DNA of 64,000 nt, taken from Rotaria socialis (lineage: Eukaryota > Rotifera > Eurotatoria > Philodinida > Philodinidae). The notes below the pieces were generated by a model. The model was not told the DNA's origin. It worked only from the letters and a program-made list of their open reading frames with translations, and did not search any database. Positions 24,441 through 36,365 of this stretch are shown in pieces. The number at the start of each line of letters is the position of its first letter. Position 1 is the stretch's first letter. The DNA lies in assembly GCA_905331475.1 (NCBI GenBank), contig CAJNYU010002677.1, positions 286,032-350,031 on the forward strand. The letters run 5' to 3'. Position numbers and translations under genes: made by a program.

Positions 24441-26144
24441 ATGAATATTTATGCTAAACTCATCGTTCGATTACCAGCAAATGGCTGGCGCCTTCTTCTT
24501 CAACAGCAACAACACAAAATCAATTCCTCGATACCTTCAGTAAAATAGAAACTTTGTTCAAATATAAGGAAAATTATGTTTGTTTATTTTTCGATGATAA
24601 ATAGCTTGCGACTGCTGTAAGACAAGCAAGTAGTGGTCCAATTCTCGAATATGATGAACCAAATGCGTATAAACTTCATATGCTTGAAGAAGGACCAAAT
24701 AATCATGTTTCATGTACTCGTGAAGAAGGTTTAGATTTTTATCGAAAGATGCAAGTTGTTCGTCGTATGGAAGCATCTGCCAATAATATGTATAAAGCCA
24801 AATTAATTCGAGGCTTTTGCCATTTATATTCCGGACAGGTTAGATTGTGTTAATTAGACTATGAAATATGTGTGTGTATATCTTTTGTTAATAGGAAGCT
24901 GTTTGTGTCGGAATGAAAGCAGCCATGGATAAAAATGATTCTTTAATCACTGCTTATCGTGCTCATGGCTGGACTTATATGATGGGAGTTTCAGTAACTG
25001 GTGTATTAGCTGAATTAACAGGTAGAAAAACCGGTTGTTCTGAAGGACGTGGTGGTAGTATGCATATGTATGGACCAAATTTTTATGGTGGAAATGGCAT
25101 TGTTGGAGCTCAAGTTCCACTCGGTGCTGGAGTATGTAACGAAATATGTTGAAAATAAAAAAAATGAATTAATTTTAACAGGTAGCATTTGCACATAAAT
25201 ATCGTGGCGAACAAAATGTGTGTGTAGCATTATACGGTGATGGTGCTGCTAATCAAGGGCAAGTATTTGAAGCATTTAACATGGCAAAATTATGGTTACT
25301 ACCATGTATATTCGTATGCGAAAACAATGGCTATGGCATGGGTACAAGTACAGCACGCGCTAGTGCAAATCCAAATTTTTATAGACGCTGCGAATATATT
25401 CCTGGTTTATGGGTTGATGGTATGGATGTTCTCGCTGTACGTGAAGCAACAAGATTTGCACGCAACTGGTGCACATCAGGAAAGGGCCCTATCATTATGG
25501 AAATGGCTACATACCGTTACTTTGGACATTCAATGTCTGATCCAGGAACTAGGTATATAGTGAGGGAAAAAAACTGTCAGCAGAGTCCGTTGGGAACTAA
25601 AATATGAAACACGATGCAATTTCTCTTGTTAAACGTAGCGAGATTAATTTATTCTATTAGTTTTTGGAAAACATTTCTCTTTTGCGTTGTAAAATGTAAT
25701 AAGAAAATAGGTTATGCATTATATGTGATCACACAGTGGCGTAGATTTGTGTTTCACAAAACAAGAGATAATTTCAAAGAAGAAAGAGAACCAAAGAATT
25801 ATTTTATTTTAGTTATCGAACACGTGAAGAAGTTCAAGATGTCCGTAAAAGCCGTGATCCAATAGCTTCATTTCGAGAAAAACTTCTTCAAGCTAAATTA
25901 GCAACAGAAGACGAATTTAAAGTACGTTGAATTATATGCAAACTGTAATTTTTTTTATTAAATTTCGTGGTCATAGGGAATTGATAATGAAGTTAAAAAA
26001 CTCATTGAAGATGCTGAAAATCATGCTCAAAATGATCCTGAATTACAAGTCGACGAATTATATTCTCACATTTATTCAAATCCACCAGCTAATTTTAAAG
26101 TTCGCGGATGCGATAATTTTACATTCAAAGATATCTCAAAATAA
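24441..26144 (+). CDS. PDHA1: Pyruvate dehydrogenase E1 alpha subunit, mitochondrial
   Basis: Thiamine-diphosphate-dependent decarboxylation of pyruvate in the mitochondrial PDH complex, as a heterotetramer with E1 beta. Exons: 24441-24539, 24605-24838, 24895-25131, 25182-25552, 25813-25921, 25977-26144; 405 residues, against about 390 in mammals. The N-terminus (Arg, Leu, Gln, no acidic residues) suits a mitochondrial targeting peptide. Seen: TCREEG-type start of the domain, [34 protein letters not shown], the ThDP/Mg motif [17 protein letters not shown] ending in [11 protein letters not shown], and the phosphorylation loop [20 protein letters not shown] with the equivalents of regulatory sites 1 and 2. 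The Ser of mammalian site 3 (AAASTDYY region) appears as Asn here (ASANPNFY). A 50-bp intron at 25132-25181 is among the shortest in the window. Confidence 0.97.
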
Positions 26145-26329
26145 AAATAAAATACTAATTTAGATTAAAGCGTATTTTCTCGTTATGTGACGCTTCTTAA
26201 AAACTATTTTCTTGGTGTTCGTCATTGTCATTAGAATAAAAATAAACCGAACAATCCTTTATAACAAATATATATAAAAAGAAATAAAGATAATGCACCT
26301 TTATTGAGTCAATTTTAGATTTAAAAAAA

Positions 26330-28869
26330 ATGAGTACAACTACTGAACAGGAAAAATCAACAGTGGAATCACCATCTCATGTTTCACCGGAAACAGAAAG
26401 TCCTCCACTTGTACCAACATCAACAACAACCGATGATAATACTGTCAATCAAGCTCCGGCTGTTGAAGAAGAACAACAAGCACCAGCAACTGCATCATCA
26501 TGGTTTACTAGTTTTGGGTTGTCACCAAATTTAACGAATCAACTAACAAATCTAAGTTCATCATTTATGCAAGTGACTTCGAAAGTAAGTGCAGCTGCTA
26601 ATACACTCGTTCAAAAAACGTTACCACAACGACCTTCATCACCAAATGAAAATGAACAAACAGATCAAACAACAAAATATGACGATGAGACAACTAAAAA
26701 TGAAGATGAACAGCAAGTGTCTGATGAAAATTCAGCTGTTGCTGGAATCAACAAAGATTTGACTAGTATGTGACTAATATTCGGAATCATTCATTCATTC
26801 GATATGATCAGTAGTACATAGTCATATATATCGTCTTTGTCTTTCTTACCGAAGAAACTTACAATGAGTGTGAGTGCGAGTTTTATGTTGCAGGTTTCCA
26901 GCTCCCTCTATACATTCGTACGGGAGGTTAATCTTTATTTAGTATGTTCTCGTAGCAACAACAGACATGAAAATGTGTCTCGTGAGTTCTTTACTAACTA
27001 CTAACAGAAAAACAAAACAAAACCTCAAAAATCCTATTTAAAAATTTGAGTTTCTATAAAAATCCATCTATAGATATTCTAAGTAGTGTCATTTTTTAGC
27101 TTTGCTGTAAAATCAATTAGATACACAGAATATTTGAGTTTGGCCTTGTAAACTTGAAGGAACTTCAATAGCAAAATTTTTATTTTTCAGGAAATAGAAT
27201 TGATCTCTTTTTTTGCATTCGATTGCAAAGTCTCTTGAGAAAACGCTCATGTTGTTACGATTAAAAATCAATGGTGAAATAATTGTGTTAAACTTATTTA
27301 GGTATCTTTAATGATATTAGTTCAACTGTGATAAAAGGTGCTCAACAATTAAAACATGTTGTTGAAGAAACATCAATCATTGGTGGTTTTACTAAAGAAC
27401 ATGAAAAATTTCTAACTGAAAAACGTACACAACAACGTCGCGAGGAAGCTGCCGTTGCACCATGGATTGGTTATAATGAAGAAGATGATATGAAAAATCA
27501 AATTCTAGCACTTTCAAAGGTTTTTTTTTTATTTCTTTGGATCTGTATGAAAATTACAATAATAACTTTTCCTTATAGGAAAAACGTAATTTTCTTCGAA
27601 ATCCACCGCCGGGAGCAAATTATCATTTTGACATGGCTGCTGTATATCCAGTTGCGTTAGCAACATTAGACGTCGACGAAAATTTAAAACAAATGCGTTT
27701 CGATCTCGTGCCAAAACAGTAAGATTTATCGTTTTACATTTGAAAATCAGTTTTTAAAACAATACCGGTGAATATTTAGAATTAATGAAGAAACATTTTG
27801 GTGTAATTATTTTTATCGAGTGAGTTTAATCAAACAATCTACGCAATTATCGGCTTTAGCACATGAAAATAGTATATGATTCATGCATTGTTTTCGTTTT
27901 ATATAACGTTTTTCTTTTTATAGCCAACCCTCAATCGACGGATGAAACTCATGGGTCAAAAAATACGCGCAGTAAGTCGAGCAAAAACACGAAATCAATA
28001 ACTCCATATATTTTTGCTAACGGAGAATTTCTTCGTTGGATCCTTTGAATTGTTCTAAAAACAAATACGATTTTCCACAAAAACAGTAGTTTACCACAAA
28101 AGGATATATTCGTGTCCATCAAAACTTTTAGAACTATTAAATTTACATGAGGAAAATGTTTTCTATCAAGACGCATAAAAGTGCTCAACAGTAGCTCATG
28201 TGATTTATTTTTGACAAGTTTTTCTGAATAACAAATTTCAATTTAGATCGTGCAACATCTGAATCTCAAGATAAAACTCATGAGGCCAATCAAGAATTTG
28301 TTAGTGAAGATTATGATGGATCAGCTGTTAGTATGGATGATATTCGACGTGAAATTGAACAATTAACTGTAACCAAAACAAATCCAAATAAAGCTAACAG
28401 TTCAGGTAAACTATAAATATGAATTCACATATGTTCTAAACGTCTGCTATGATGAGAGAAAATTCGATATAAGTCTTATGTATTTTAAACCATTTACGCA
28501 AGTTTCATTTTGTTCTCACTGGTTGTGAAAAGTGTTTATAATGAATCAACATTGAACTATATGAAAAGCAATTGCATAAATCTGAAAGCAAAATTGTGAT
28601 TGATTCAATACTTGAATTTATTACGCATATTGAATCCTACAGGAAAAAAGCGATCCATAAAACTAAAACTAGGAATCTCATAAGCATTCTATAGAAGCTG
28701 ATCTTAGTTTTTCTTATCATAGCAGACTTGTAGAACACTCAGTATATTCATTTTTGAAGATTTAGATGACAATGAATGGGACAAAGCATTAGCTGATGAA
28801 CTTGACAATGTTTCTGCTGAAGAACTCGAAGCACAAATTAATCAAATGTTAGCTGGTGATAAAAAATAA
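26330..28869 (+). CDS. SYAP1: Synapse-associated protein 1 (BSD domain)
   Basis: BSD-domain protein; animal SYAP1 has been linked to Akt signalling and to synapses. Seven exons: 26330-26765, 27302-27519, 27579-27718, 27780-27871, 27924-27971, 28247-28405, 28766-28869; 398 residues in phase. The N-terminus is a low-complexity Thr/Ser/Glu region with one hydrophobic patch ([17 protein letters not shown]). The conserved core follows: [71 protein letters not shown], and [19 protein letters not shown], where Phe-Trp and YFYRV mark the BSD domain. The acidic C-terminus ([12 protein letters not shown]) resembles the human end. The 48-nt exon 5 is the least certain. Start is 185 bp after the PDHA1 stop, with an acceptor-like AATTTTAG ending 11 bp before the ATG. 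Confidence 0.93.
28425..28745. repeat. Foldback (inverted repeat) filling SYAP1 intron 6
   Basis: GTCTGCTATGATGAG at 28442-28456 is matched in reverse complement by CTTATCATAGCAGAC at 28713-28727. The similarity extends outward on both sides (TGTTCTAAA left against TAGAACACT right) and a little inward. The pair spans nearly the whole 360-bp intron (28406-28765). It looks like an old non-autonomous foldback element. No target duplication was identified. Confidence 0.55.
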
Positions 28870-29125
28870 ACATTTCAATTTTCTTTCCGATGTACATTTA
28901 AATGATAATATCTAAACAACCTCGCTTTTTTTTTCTTCTTCGTTTACTTAGTATCACAGCAGTCAATAAATGCGATCGTTTTTCTTTCTTTCTTATTAAT
29001 AATACTGTAAATAAAAATAATCTTTATTATTGCTATTAGTTAGTTGAAAACAATAAAGAAACGATTTAAGACTACATGTGTGCATATTTGTTGTTCTAGA
29101 ATTACTAAAAAAGCTAACGTCGAAA

Positions 29126-31572
29126 ATGAGTAGAGCAAATCAACCAGCGCATAAGGGTCTGTGATGTTCCGGAACTATTTAAAATAATCGTCCGTTTGCT
29201 TTTATATTTAAACCGTAGTGATACGAAATGGTCGAAATGAAAGTGGGAGAGTTTTTTTTTCTTCTTTCGCACAATAATTTCTATTGTGACCTTTTAGTAA
29301 GAAATGCAGGACAACCTCTTAATCGTGCAAGTAGATAACATAGATATCGACTATTTTCTGTGCAGCATGAAGTTGTCCATATTTAGAATCAGCAGATCAA
29401 CGAAAAAATCATCAACGTCATGAGCAAAGAGGTCACATCGACCGAAATTCATTGGAAGAATATGGACTCTACTTTAAAAGTAAATTGCTATTTTTCGATA
29501 TTTAAAGTTTATACGATCGTTTGCAAATATCATTGTCAGAAGAACAAAAAACGAAAGAGAGAAAACTAATATAGTAATTATATCTTTATTGAATAGATAG
29601 CCGACTTGTTTCGATCAAGGATGATGCGCCCTTTGAATTTGATGTATATTCAAGTAAAGAAGATAATCATAGGCGATATAATGCGATTGGCCGATTGATA
29701 ACTGATTATATATATGGTCTTCTTGAGAAAGAATGTGGTTTAATACGTATTCCAATACCTGTATGTAAAGTTTTTATGAATTGAATGTGATGCATATTCG
29801 ATTGGATTTGTCTATTTTCGTATATAAGATCGATGCAAAAAGATCTGAGCCAACTGGATTCTTTTTTGCCAGTGATAATTTAGACAAAGCCGAGTATCTT
29901 ATGATAATTATTCATGGTACAGGAGCTGTACGAGCCGGTCAATGGTCACGAAAGTACTTTGATTTCATTTGTTTTCTATGATTAAAATTCTTTGTTGTCA
30001 GATTAATTATGAATGAAAGTTTACAGGCTGGTTCACAAATTGAGTATATTGAACGGGCCATTGCATGTGGTTATGCTGTTATTGTTACTAACACTAACTT
30101 ACATACTGATGAATCTTCTGAATCAGTTCTCAATGCAACAAAACGTATTCGCGTAAGTTTTAAAAATATTCAACAAGTGCATTTCATTGTAATATCAGTT
30201 AGTCATTTAGCGAGATAGATCCTGGCATTGGTCGTTGACGAAGAACTAAATAGTTTTTACGTTTCGGTAATAATAATGGTAGAAAACGAACACTTTCCAG
30301 TAGCATAAGTCCGATTGTTAGAATTAATATACATGGTAGAAATGCCGATGTCATTTCATTGCCATTCGTATTATGTGTCTGAAGAAATCAAATTCAATTA
30401 ATATATCTTCATCATTCAATAGTATATAATCAATAGTTCTCGATGAATTCTAAAAATAATTTTCAATGATGAAAATTTGACCAATTTTTTTCCTGAAATT
30501 AGTGGGCAAAACACATCGTTAGAGTTGTATTGACAAAAATTCAATTTTCTTTAAAGATGTACACGTCAACATCCGTATCAGTATGTTAATAGAAAATTGA
30601 AAATAAATCTACTTACTTGAGCACAAGGGAAATATTTGAGAGATTCACTGTTGAATTCAGAATTCGATTGCCTTCGTTGTCTTGGCAGTTTTATAGGTAA
30701 CAATAACTGTTTGAGATGATTGTTCAATTCAATATAGTTTTTCAATGTTGTATTAGCCGGAAACATTCTAGTGTGTCTATTCAATAATGAAAAATAGTTA
30801 GTAAATTTTGTTCGTTTATTATTCACAATAGAAATCAATTTTTGTTCGATTAATATACTCGAGTGTATCATGGAAATAAGAAATAATAGAAGGAAATTAT
30901 TATCTACTAATAAAAACATAGACTATCAATTTTTTTCCACTAAAATGATTTCGCGCGTTTGAGAAAAAGAAAATCATTTATTATTTATTTTAGGGTAGTG
31001 GATCTCCTGAAGAACATGCTGCCTATGTATGGCAATTTTATGTTCGACAATGTGCTGCTCGTCGTATATGTATTATGGCACATTCTTATGGTGGTGCTGT
31101 CGTCCTTGAATTGGTTTGAAACATATTTAGAATCTGAAAGACGATGATATCTTTTTTTGTAGGCTTCGAAATTTACACCAGACTTCGATGAACGCGTTTT
31201 TGCTGTAGCATTATCCGATTCGCCTATGAGAGCTTATACAAAACATTTTAATAAAAATGTTGTTGCAACGCTCAAAAAAGTTTGCATTCTAAACGAAAGT
31301 TATATTTGAGAAGATTTTTATTTCCTAGAAAACAATCAATTGGGGAGCTGATAATCGTCCAGTAAATCAATTTTTATGCGATCGAGACTATGGAGAAGTA
31401 CGATCTGCAGGTTGGCAAAAATGTTTGAAAATAAAAATATCGATTAGAAAGATATCTTTTATTCTATTGAATAGGTCATTTAGCACACGAATGGACATCG
31501 TATACAGCTTTCGATGCTATCTTCAAATTTTTTGAAGAAGAACGTGCAAAATTAGAACGAAATAGGCACTAA
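29126..31572 (+). CDS. ARB2A: ARB2A / FAM172A-like (Arb2 domain) protein
   Basis: Arb2-domain protein with an alpha/beta-hydrolase-like fold; fission yeast Arb2 acts in the Argonaute siRNA chaperone complex, and vertebrate ARB2A/FAM172A has been linked to Argonaute2-dependent regulation of splicing. Exons: 29126-29156 (uncertain, weak gtctgt donor), 29387-29479, 29597-29760, 29829-29953, 30002-30152, 30994-31113, 31163-31279, 31329-31410, 31475-31572; about 326 residues. Seen: RYNAIGRLITDYIYGLLEKE, LMIIIHGTGAVRAGQWSRKL, a conserved GSGSPEEHAAYVWQFY, the nucleophile elbow AHSYGGAVVLEL, FAVALSDSP, and HEWTSYTAFDAIFKFFEEE at the C-terminus. The start is 256 bp after the SYAP1 stop, with an acceptor-like TTGTTCTAG ending 26 bp upstream of the ATG. 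Intron 5 (841 bp) contains an antisense gene. The residues between LHTDESSE and the GSGSPEEH block are fewer than in vertebrates. Confidence 0.92.
30199..30919 (-). CDS. Nested antisense gene: small membrane protein, unknown
   Basis: Lies wholly inside intron 5 of ARB2A on the opposite strand. Two exons in phase 0: 30617-30919 and 30199-30378, separated by a GT-AG intron of 238 bp with a consensus gtaagt donor; 160 residues. The N-terminus looks like a signal peptide (FLLLFLISMIHSS). A luminal region of about 100 residues with N-glycosylation sequons (NTT) and a basic PRQRRQ site that could be a convertase site follows. Then comes a Cys (FPCAQ), a membrane segment (FLPCILILTIGLMLLESV) and a basic tail (LLLPKRKNYLVLRQRPMPGS). 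This would be a type I single-pass protein. I do not recognise a family. Open frames on both exons, a perfect donor and a sensible topology support a real gene. Confidence 0.68.
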
Positions 31573-32682
31573 TTGGAGGGAATTTTCATTTATGTAATCA
31601 ATAATTTATTCAGTCCATAAAATTACTTTTTTTAATTGTAGATTTTTATTTTATATAATAAACTAATCGAGAAGTCGATTACAGATGCTATTTCATTATA
31701 GAAATTCAATTTGGGTCTCTCAAGAATTGACTCTCAATAGTCTGCTAAAACTCAATAATAAATCTTGATTTTAAATTGAAGTAGCAAATAGTATATTATA
31801 TTGTACAAATGTAGTGAGAAATGATGAAAATGAGTTCAGTTGGTTGTGCTGAGCACTTTCTCTGATAGTTTAGTTGTCAATAATAGAAGGAAATTTTAGA
31901 TTCTCAAGTAAAATAGCTCGTGTCTATTGGATCTAAGGGTCTAAAAACTAAGACGAATCTCACTTCTGAATACATGCCGTAATCTAATTATTATAAGACC
32001 CTATTTCCATGTTCAATATTAACCGCTATATATGAGCTTCTAATATTTGGACCTAAGATATTTTCCTTTGAATTCAAATAAATTCTAGCGTTATTGTTAT
32101 ACAAGCTTATACTTTTCATGCTACATCTGTTATTAACGTTGTTCACTGAGTGACATAAGCATCGTACGCTGATGCTACGAGCAAACGATGCAGATTTTGG
32201 TCGATGTAAATCGTGAAGCATAAAAGTACGATAGATGCGCTTCTCATTAGTATGTTTGTTATGTTATGTTTTTCATTGCCGATCTGTATAGCGACAATAA
32301 CCTAAGATAGAGACACAAGATGTTTATCAAAGAGATACGATGATTTTCAAAAAGATGCAGGTAATAAGATAATTATAATTAGTAAAGTTCTCAGTTTTAA
32401 TTTTGATACAATATGCAACTCCCAAGCTCGATGTTTACCTTAATTTTACTTGGTATCATTACTCTTCGTTGGTACTGTATTAATTTGAAAAAGTTAATAT
32501 TTTTGTTTCTACTATGTTTTGCTTTACTACTATAGTGTAGATAGTTAGTAATGTTATTAAGACAACGGATTTTTATTGAAAACATTTCTAAGCGCTCTGT
32601 TCAAAAATCAGTATATTTTTCTGGATTTATTTTTTCTATTAATTATTAACCACTAACACCAATTCAGTGCGTGTGATCAAAA
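31573..32682. other. Intergenic, ARB2A 3' end to antistasin-like gene
   Basis: Convergent intergenic DNA of about 1.1 kb. It must hold both 3' UTRs. Short minus-strand ORFs here have no coding look, and no repeat or structured RNA was noticed. Confidence 0.45.
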
Positions 32683-33276
32683 TTAAAATCGACGTGAGGT
32701 GGTTGCAGGTGAACCAGTTCCACGGCCAGTAGTAAACGAACTTTGTGTAGTTGATGCAGGTGAGTCAGTAGCACGACCTGTTGTTGCTGATCCTGTTGCA
32801 AATGTCAACAACATACTTAATGGACGTTGACTTGGCGTTCGAGTTACGTCTGTAGTCATACGAGCAGTGGTGGCACCTGTGACAGGTCGAGATGTTGTCG
32901 TACGCGCCGTGCTTGTACCTGTAACTGGTCGAGGTGTTGTCTTAAAGGCAGTGGTTATACGTGTAGAAGGTCTAGCTGTCGATGAACTGAAAGGTTTCAA
33001 ACAACATTGACCATGAAGAGTAGAGAAAGTGAGTCGGCATTCGTGTGAACTTGGACAATCACGGTGATCAACACTACCACAATTATAACCAATAATAGGT
33101 TCACTGCAAACGTTTTCTGTTTGACGACATGAACAATGTGGACAGCCATTTACATCGGTGGCAAAACCATATGGGCATGCAAGCATGCATGTAACTGGCT
33201 TGCATATGAGAGCATTTGTTGCTGTTGTTGCAAAAACAACAAATAACATAGCAGAAACTATTCCCATAGAATGCAT
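32683..33276 (-). CDS. Secreted Cys-rich (antistasin-like) protein with mucin-like tail
   Basis: Single-exon ORF of 197 residues. The signal peptide (VSAMLFVVFATTATNA) is followed by an antistasin-like Cys module at about residues 25-50 (CKPVTCMLACPYGFATDVNG then CPHCSC). A second Cys-rich module follows (CSEPIIGYNCG, DCPSSHEC, GQCC) that resembles WAP/lustrin-type spacing. The C-terminal half is Thr/Ser/Pro/Arg-rich and built of short repeats such as TTSRPVTGATTAR and SPATT, so it is probably heavily O-glycosylated. Antistasin modules are known in protease inhibitors, which suggests but does not prove an inhibitor role. The start at 33276 is the ATG that opens the signal peptide; an alternative in-frame Met lies three codons downstream. 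Confidence 0.82.
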   Translation of the reverse strand: MHSMGIVSAMLFVVFATTATNALICKPVTCMLACPYGFATDVNGCPHCSCRQTENVCSEPIIGYNCGSVDHRDCPSSHECRLTFSTLHGQCCLKPFSSSTARPSTRITTAFKTTPRPVTGTSTARTTTSRPVTGATTARMTTDVTRTPSQRPLSMLLTFATGSATTGRATDSPASTTQSSFTTGRGTGSPATTSRRF

Positions 33277-34766
33277 TGTTGTCGTTCTATTGAGTTATTT
33301 TATTTTTTCGAAAAGCAATATTTTAAAAAGCAACACCATCGATCTTATACATTTCAATTTGACCTTACCAAATGGTTATATTCCCATACTGATAAAATTT
33401 TTAATTTAATCATGACAAAACTATTTACATGAATATCGCAATAGATTTTAAAACATTAAAATAAAATATTTTTGTTTTTGTAAAATCAAGTAATTTAGTT
33501 AGTAACGATAAGTAGTTTCCATTACTTGATCAATCTACCATTGGACTTTAGCCTTGATAGAAAAGAACAAGAACAGCTCGGCGCTGAAAAAGAAGAATCA
33601 GTTGGTCATGATTTATAGGTAGACTGTTTCAAGAGAACAGAAAAGAAAAACTAAACGAATAAGATTTTTTTTCTTTATTGCCATTGAAAGATAAGAATGC
33701 TAGCTAAAAGATTTAGTAATACCATCAATTATTTTAATGGATGGATCTAATCTCATCAACGAGAGCAGACTTCATTAATAGAGTTTGAATATAAAGAAAA
33801 ACACAGCTTTTTTTTGTATAACTATCATCTTGATAAACTTGTCACGAATAAATAACTATTTTCAATTATGAGAATATATGATCGTATTCATGTGCTTCAA
33901 TCTATAAGTACTAATACAAGGTCGAATTCTCTAAAGACATTCATCGTATTTGCTTTGAAAAGGTCTGTATTCATGATAAAATAATTTCATTAGAAAGAGA
34001 GATTATTATATAAGTAAAATATTGATCATTATTTTCTTTCCATTTGTGAGTGAATAAAATATGTAATTATGATTGTTATGCATCATTGTCAATAAAGCAA
34101 ATCACATAGTATTTGTTTATTCTTTGTCATAAATTGATGCACTTGGTTGCAAACTTTTCCCTCTTTTTTTTTTGGTCTGTTTCTCCTTTGCTATCAGCTT
34201 TTTAGTATGATGGTGGTGGTGTCAAGGATTCTCGTTTTCTCTTTTTCTTTTTACTTGCCTTGAGTGGTCATCCTTAGTTTGTTCATCGTAATCGATTTTA
34301 CGAGCTAAAGAACTAGAAGCTGTTCTATGCAGGTTTTCTTTGTTTTGTTTCATTTTATATAACTTCCTCATGTGAATAATAAGATAAATAAAACAAAGAA
34401 AAGCACACCTTTAGGATATCGTTTAAGATAACTACTAATATTACTAGTAGTACACACTAGAGAACAGCTTCTGTCAGGGCCAATGTAGATAGCTATCTTG
34501 ATGATTCGATAAGTGCTTTGTAGAGCTACGCAACATATTTCTGTTTGTTTTCATTCCCTTAACGTTGAAAACAATCTGTCGGATCCATTTGCATCTCAGT
34601 CGTCATCGTTGTTACTACGTATATGAGAGAGACAGAAAACGTTTCTGTCACTCGGGCATTTGACAGAAGTATCATGCTGCGATATATGATCGTGCCATAT
34701 ACAAGAAAAGAACTATCTATAGGGAAATCTTTTTTTATGAAGCTTTACATAGACATGATGTCATAC

Positions 34767-34809
<43 letters not shown>
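34767..34809. repeat. (TA)n(TG)n microsatellite
   Basis: Compound dinucleotide run: about ten TA units followed by about twelve TG units. Confidence 0.9.
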
Positions 34810-35319
34810 ATCTATGTGTGTATTTTCACTAATGAACTGCCACTACAAAGATCGATATCCATATTGTAGACACATTGTTGAGCAATACTAATATAATTGC
34901 ATATTTTTCTTTTTCCTTCGATCTTACTTGATGCACAACTCAGTTGCTCATCATTCATTGTGTCAGAGTATAGAATAGTCAAAAAGTGTGAAGAAACATT
35001 TGTGTTCCTATACTTTATATGTATATATATATATATATACTAATGACTCTTATACCGTATGTATGTGTGGGCTTTTTGTCCCGTATGCTTACATGCATAC
35101 GTATGTACTCACATAAATATACATCAAATTGGCTTGATATTGAGTTCTAACATCCCACCCAGTAGTGAATCTCTGGTGTTTATTTACAAAGCGTGTGATA
35201 TGATGAAACGTAGCAGGCGGTCCATGACGGTCTATTCTTATTCCGTTTGAACTTTCATTATTCTTATGTTCTCTGTTCTTCGCCAGCATTTGCTTATGTA
35301 TATACACACAAATAAAGAA

Positions 35320-35343
35320 CATCATCATCATCATCATCATCAT
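35320..35343. repeat. (ATC)n microsatellite
   Basis: Eight uninterrupted ATC units in intergenic DNA. Confidence 0.88.
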
Positions 35344-36151
35344 TACCGTACTCAAGTTAGATCAACATAGACGAGGTGCTTAGTAGAGAGAAAGAAAAGG
35401 AAAGGAAAAAATTATGGTCAATCAGCAACGTTTGCCACTTGCAATGATTCAATTTGCAAATCGATCTGACTTCCTTTCCAATAGATAGATTGCATCGTCT
35501 TCTATCAGTTTCTACTCTCTTGTCAATTATCTTAATATCTTGATACCTCCAACTCAACGCGCCGTTCTTTCGCACTTCTCATCTCTCATTTCTAATTCTA
35601 CCCTATCCATCGTCAATGTCTGTTGTCTCTTTTTTGCTTATTTCTCTCTCGTTTTTCTTTTTGACTCTTGATTCTATTTCTACGATATGCGAAAATTATT
35701 TATCATTGAGTGCAATAGATGATTAGTGGAGCCTATGGTTGTCGTTTACTTTTGTATGCGCTCTTGTTTCTATATTACGATACGGTACGTAGAACGATTA
35801 CTTGTACGTTGTGTGGCACCACATGCCAAAGAATTAGTGGCAGAAATGTATAGGCAACAGCAGTAGCAGTAGTAACAACAGAAAAATCATATAAAAAACC
35901 TACTGACGATGAAATAACGCAAGGGACAGGAGAGGGAGAACGGTTACGGAGGGAGGGGGAGAGAATAAGAGAAAAAAAAGAAATCAACCGCTTGCATCGT
36001 ACGTAATCATTCATGCTATACTATATACTATTGCTACTGGTAGCAGTGTCGAAAGAAAATTTCTCCTTCATTTCTCTCCTACTCCGCTTGATCATCCATA
36101 TAATTTCGATAACTCCAATAGTCTATTGTACAACTGTTCGGAATAATAGTT

Positions 36152-36176
36152 ATAATAATAATAATAATAATAATAA
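36152..36176. repeat. (AAT)n microsatellite
   Basis: About eight AAT trinucleotide units upstream of neurexin. Confidence 0.88.
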
Positions 36177-36324
36177 CAGCAATAAGTCAGGTGTGTAGTA
36201 TAAATCAAAAATAGAAAAACATAAAAAGAAAATAATGAGATTTTCTCGCATGAATAAAAGTTAGGTGAATATCTGAACAAGGTCGTATGCGCAAATTGAT
36301 AATCACCCGGGCAATTAGGTCTTC

Positions 36325-36325
36325 T

Positions 36326-36364
<39 letters not shown>
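36325..36364. repeat. (CT)n(AT)n microsatellite
   Basis: Compound dinucleotide run, CT units followed by AT units, about 460 bp upstream of the neurexin start codon. Confidence 0.9.
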
Positions 36365-36365
<1 letters not shown>

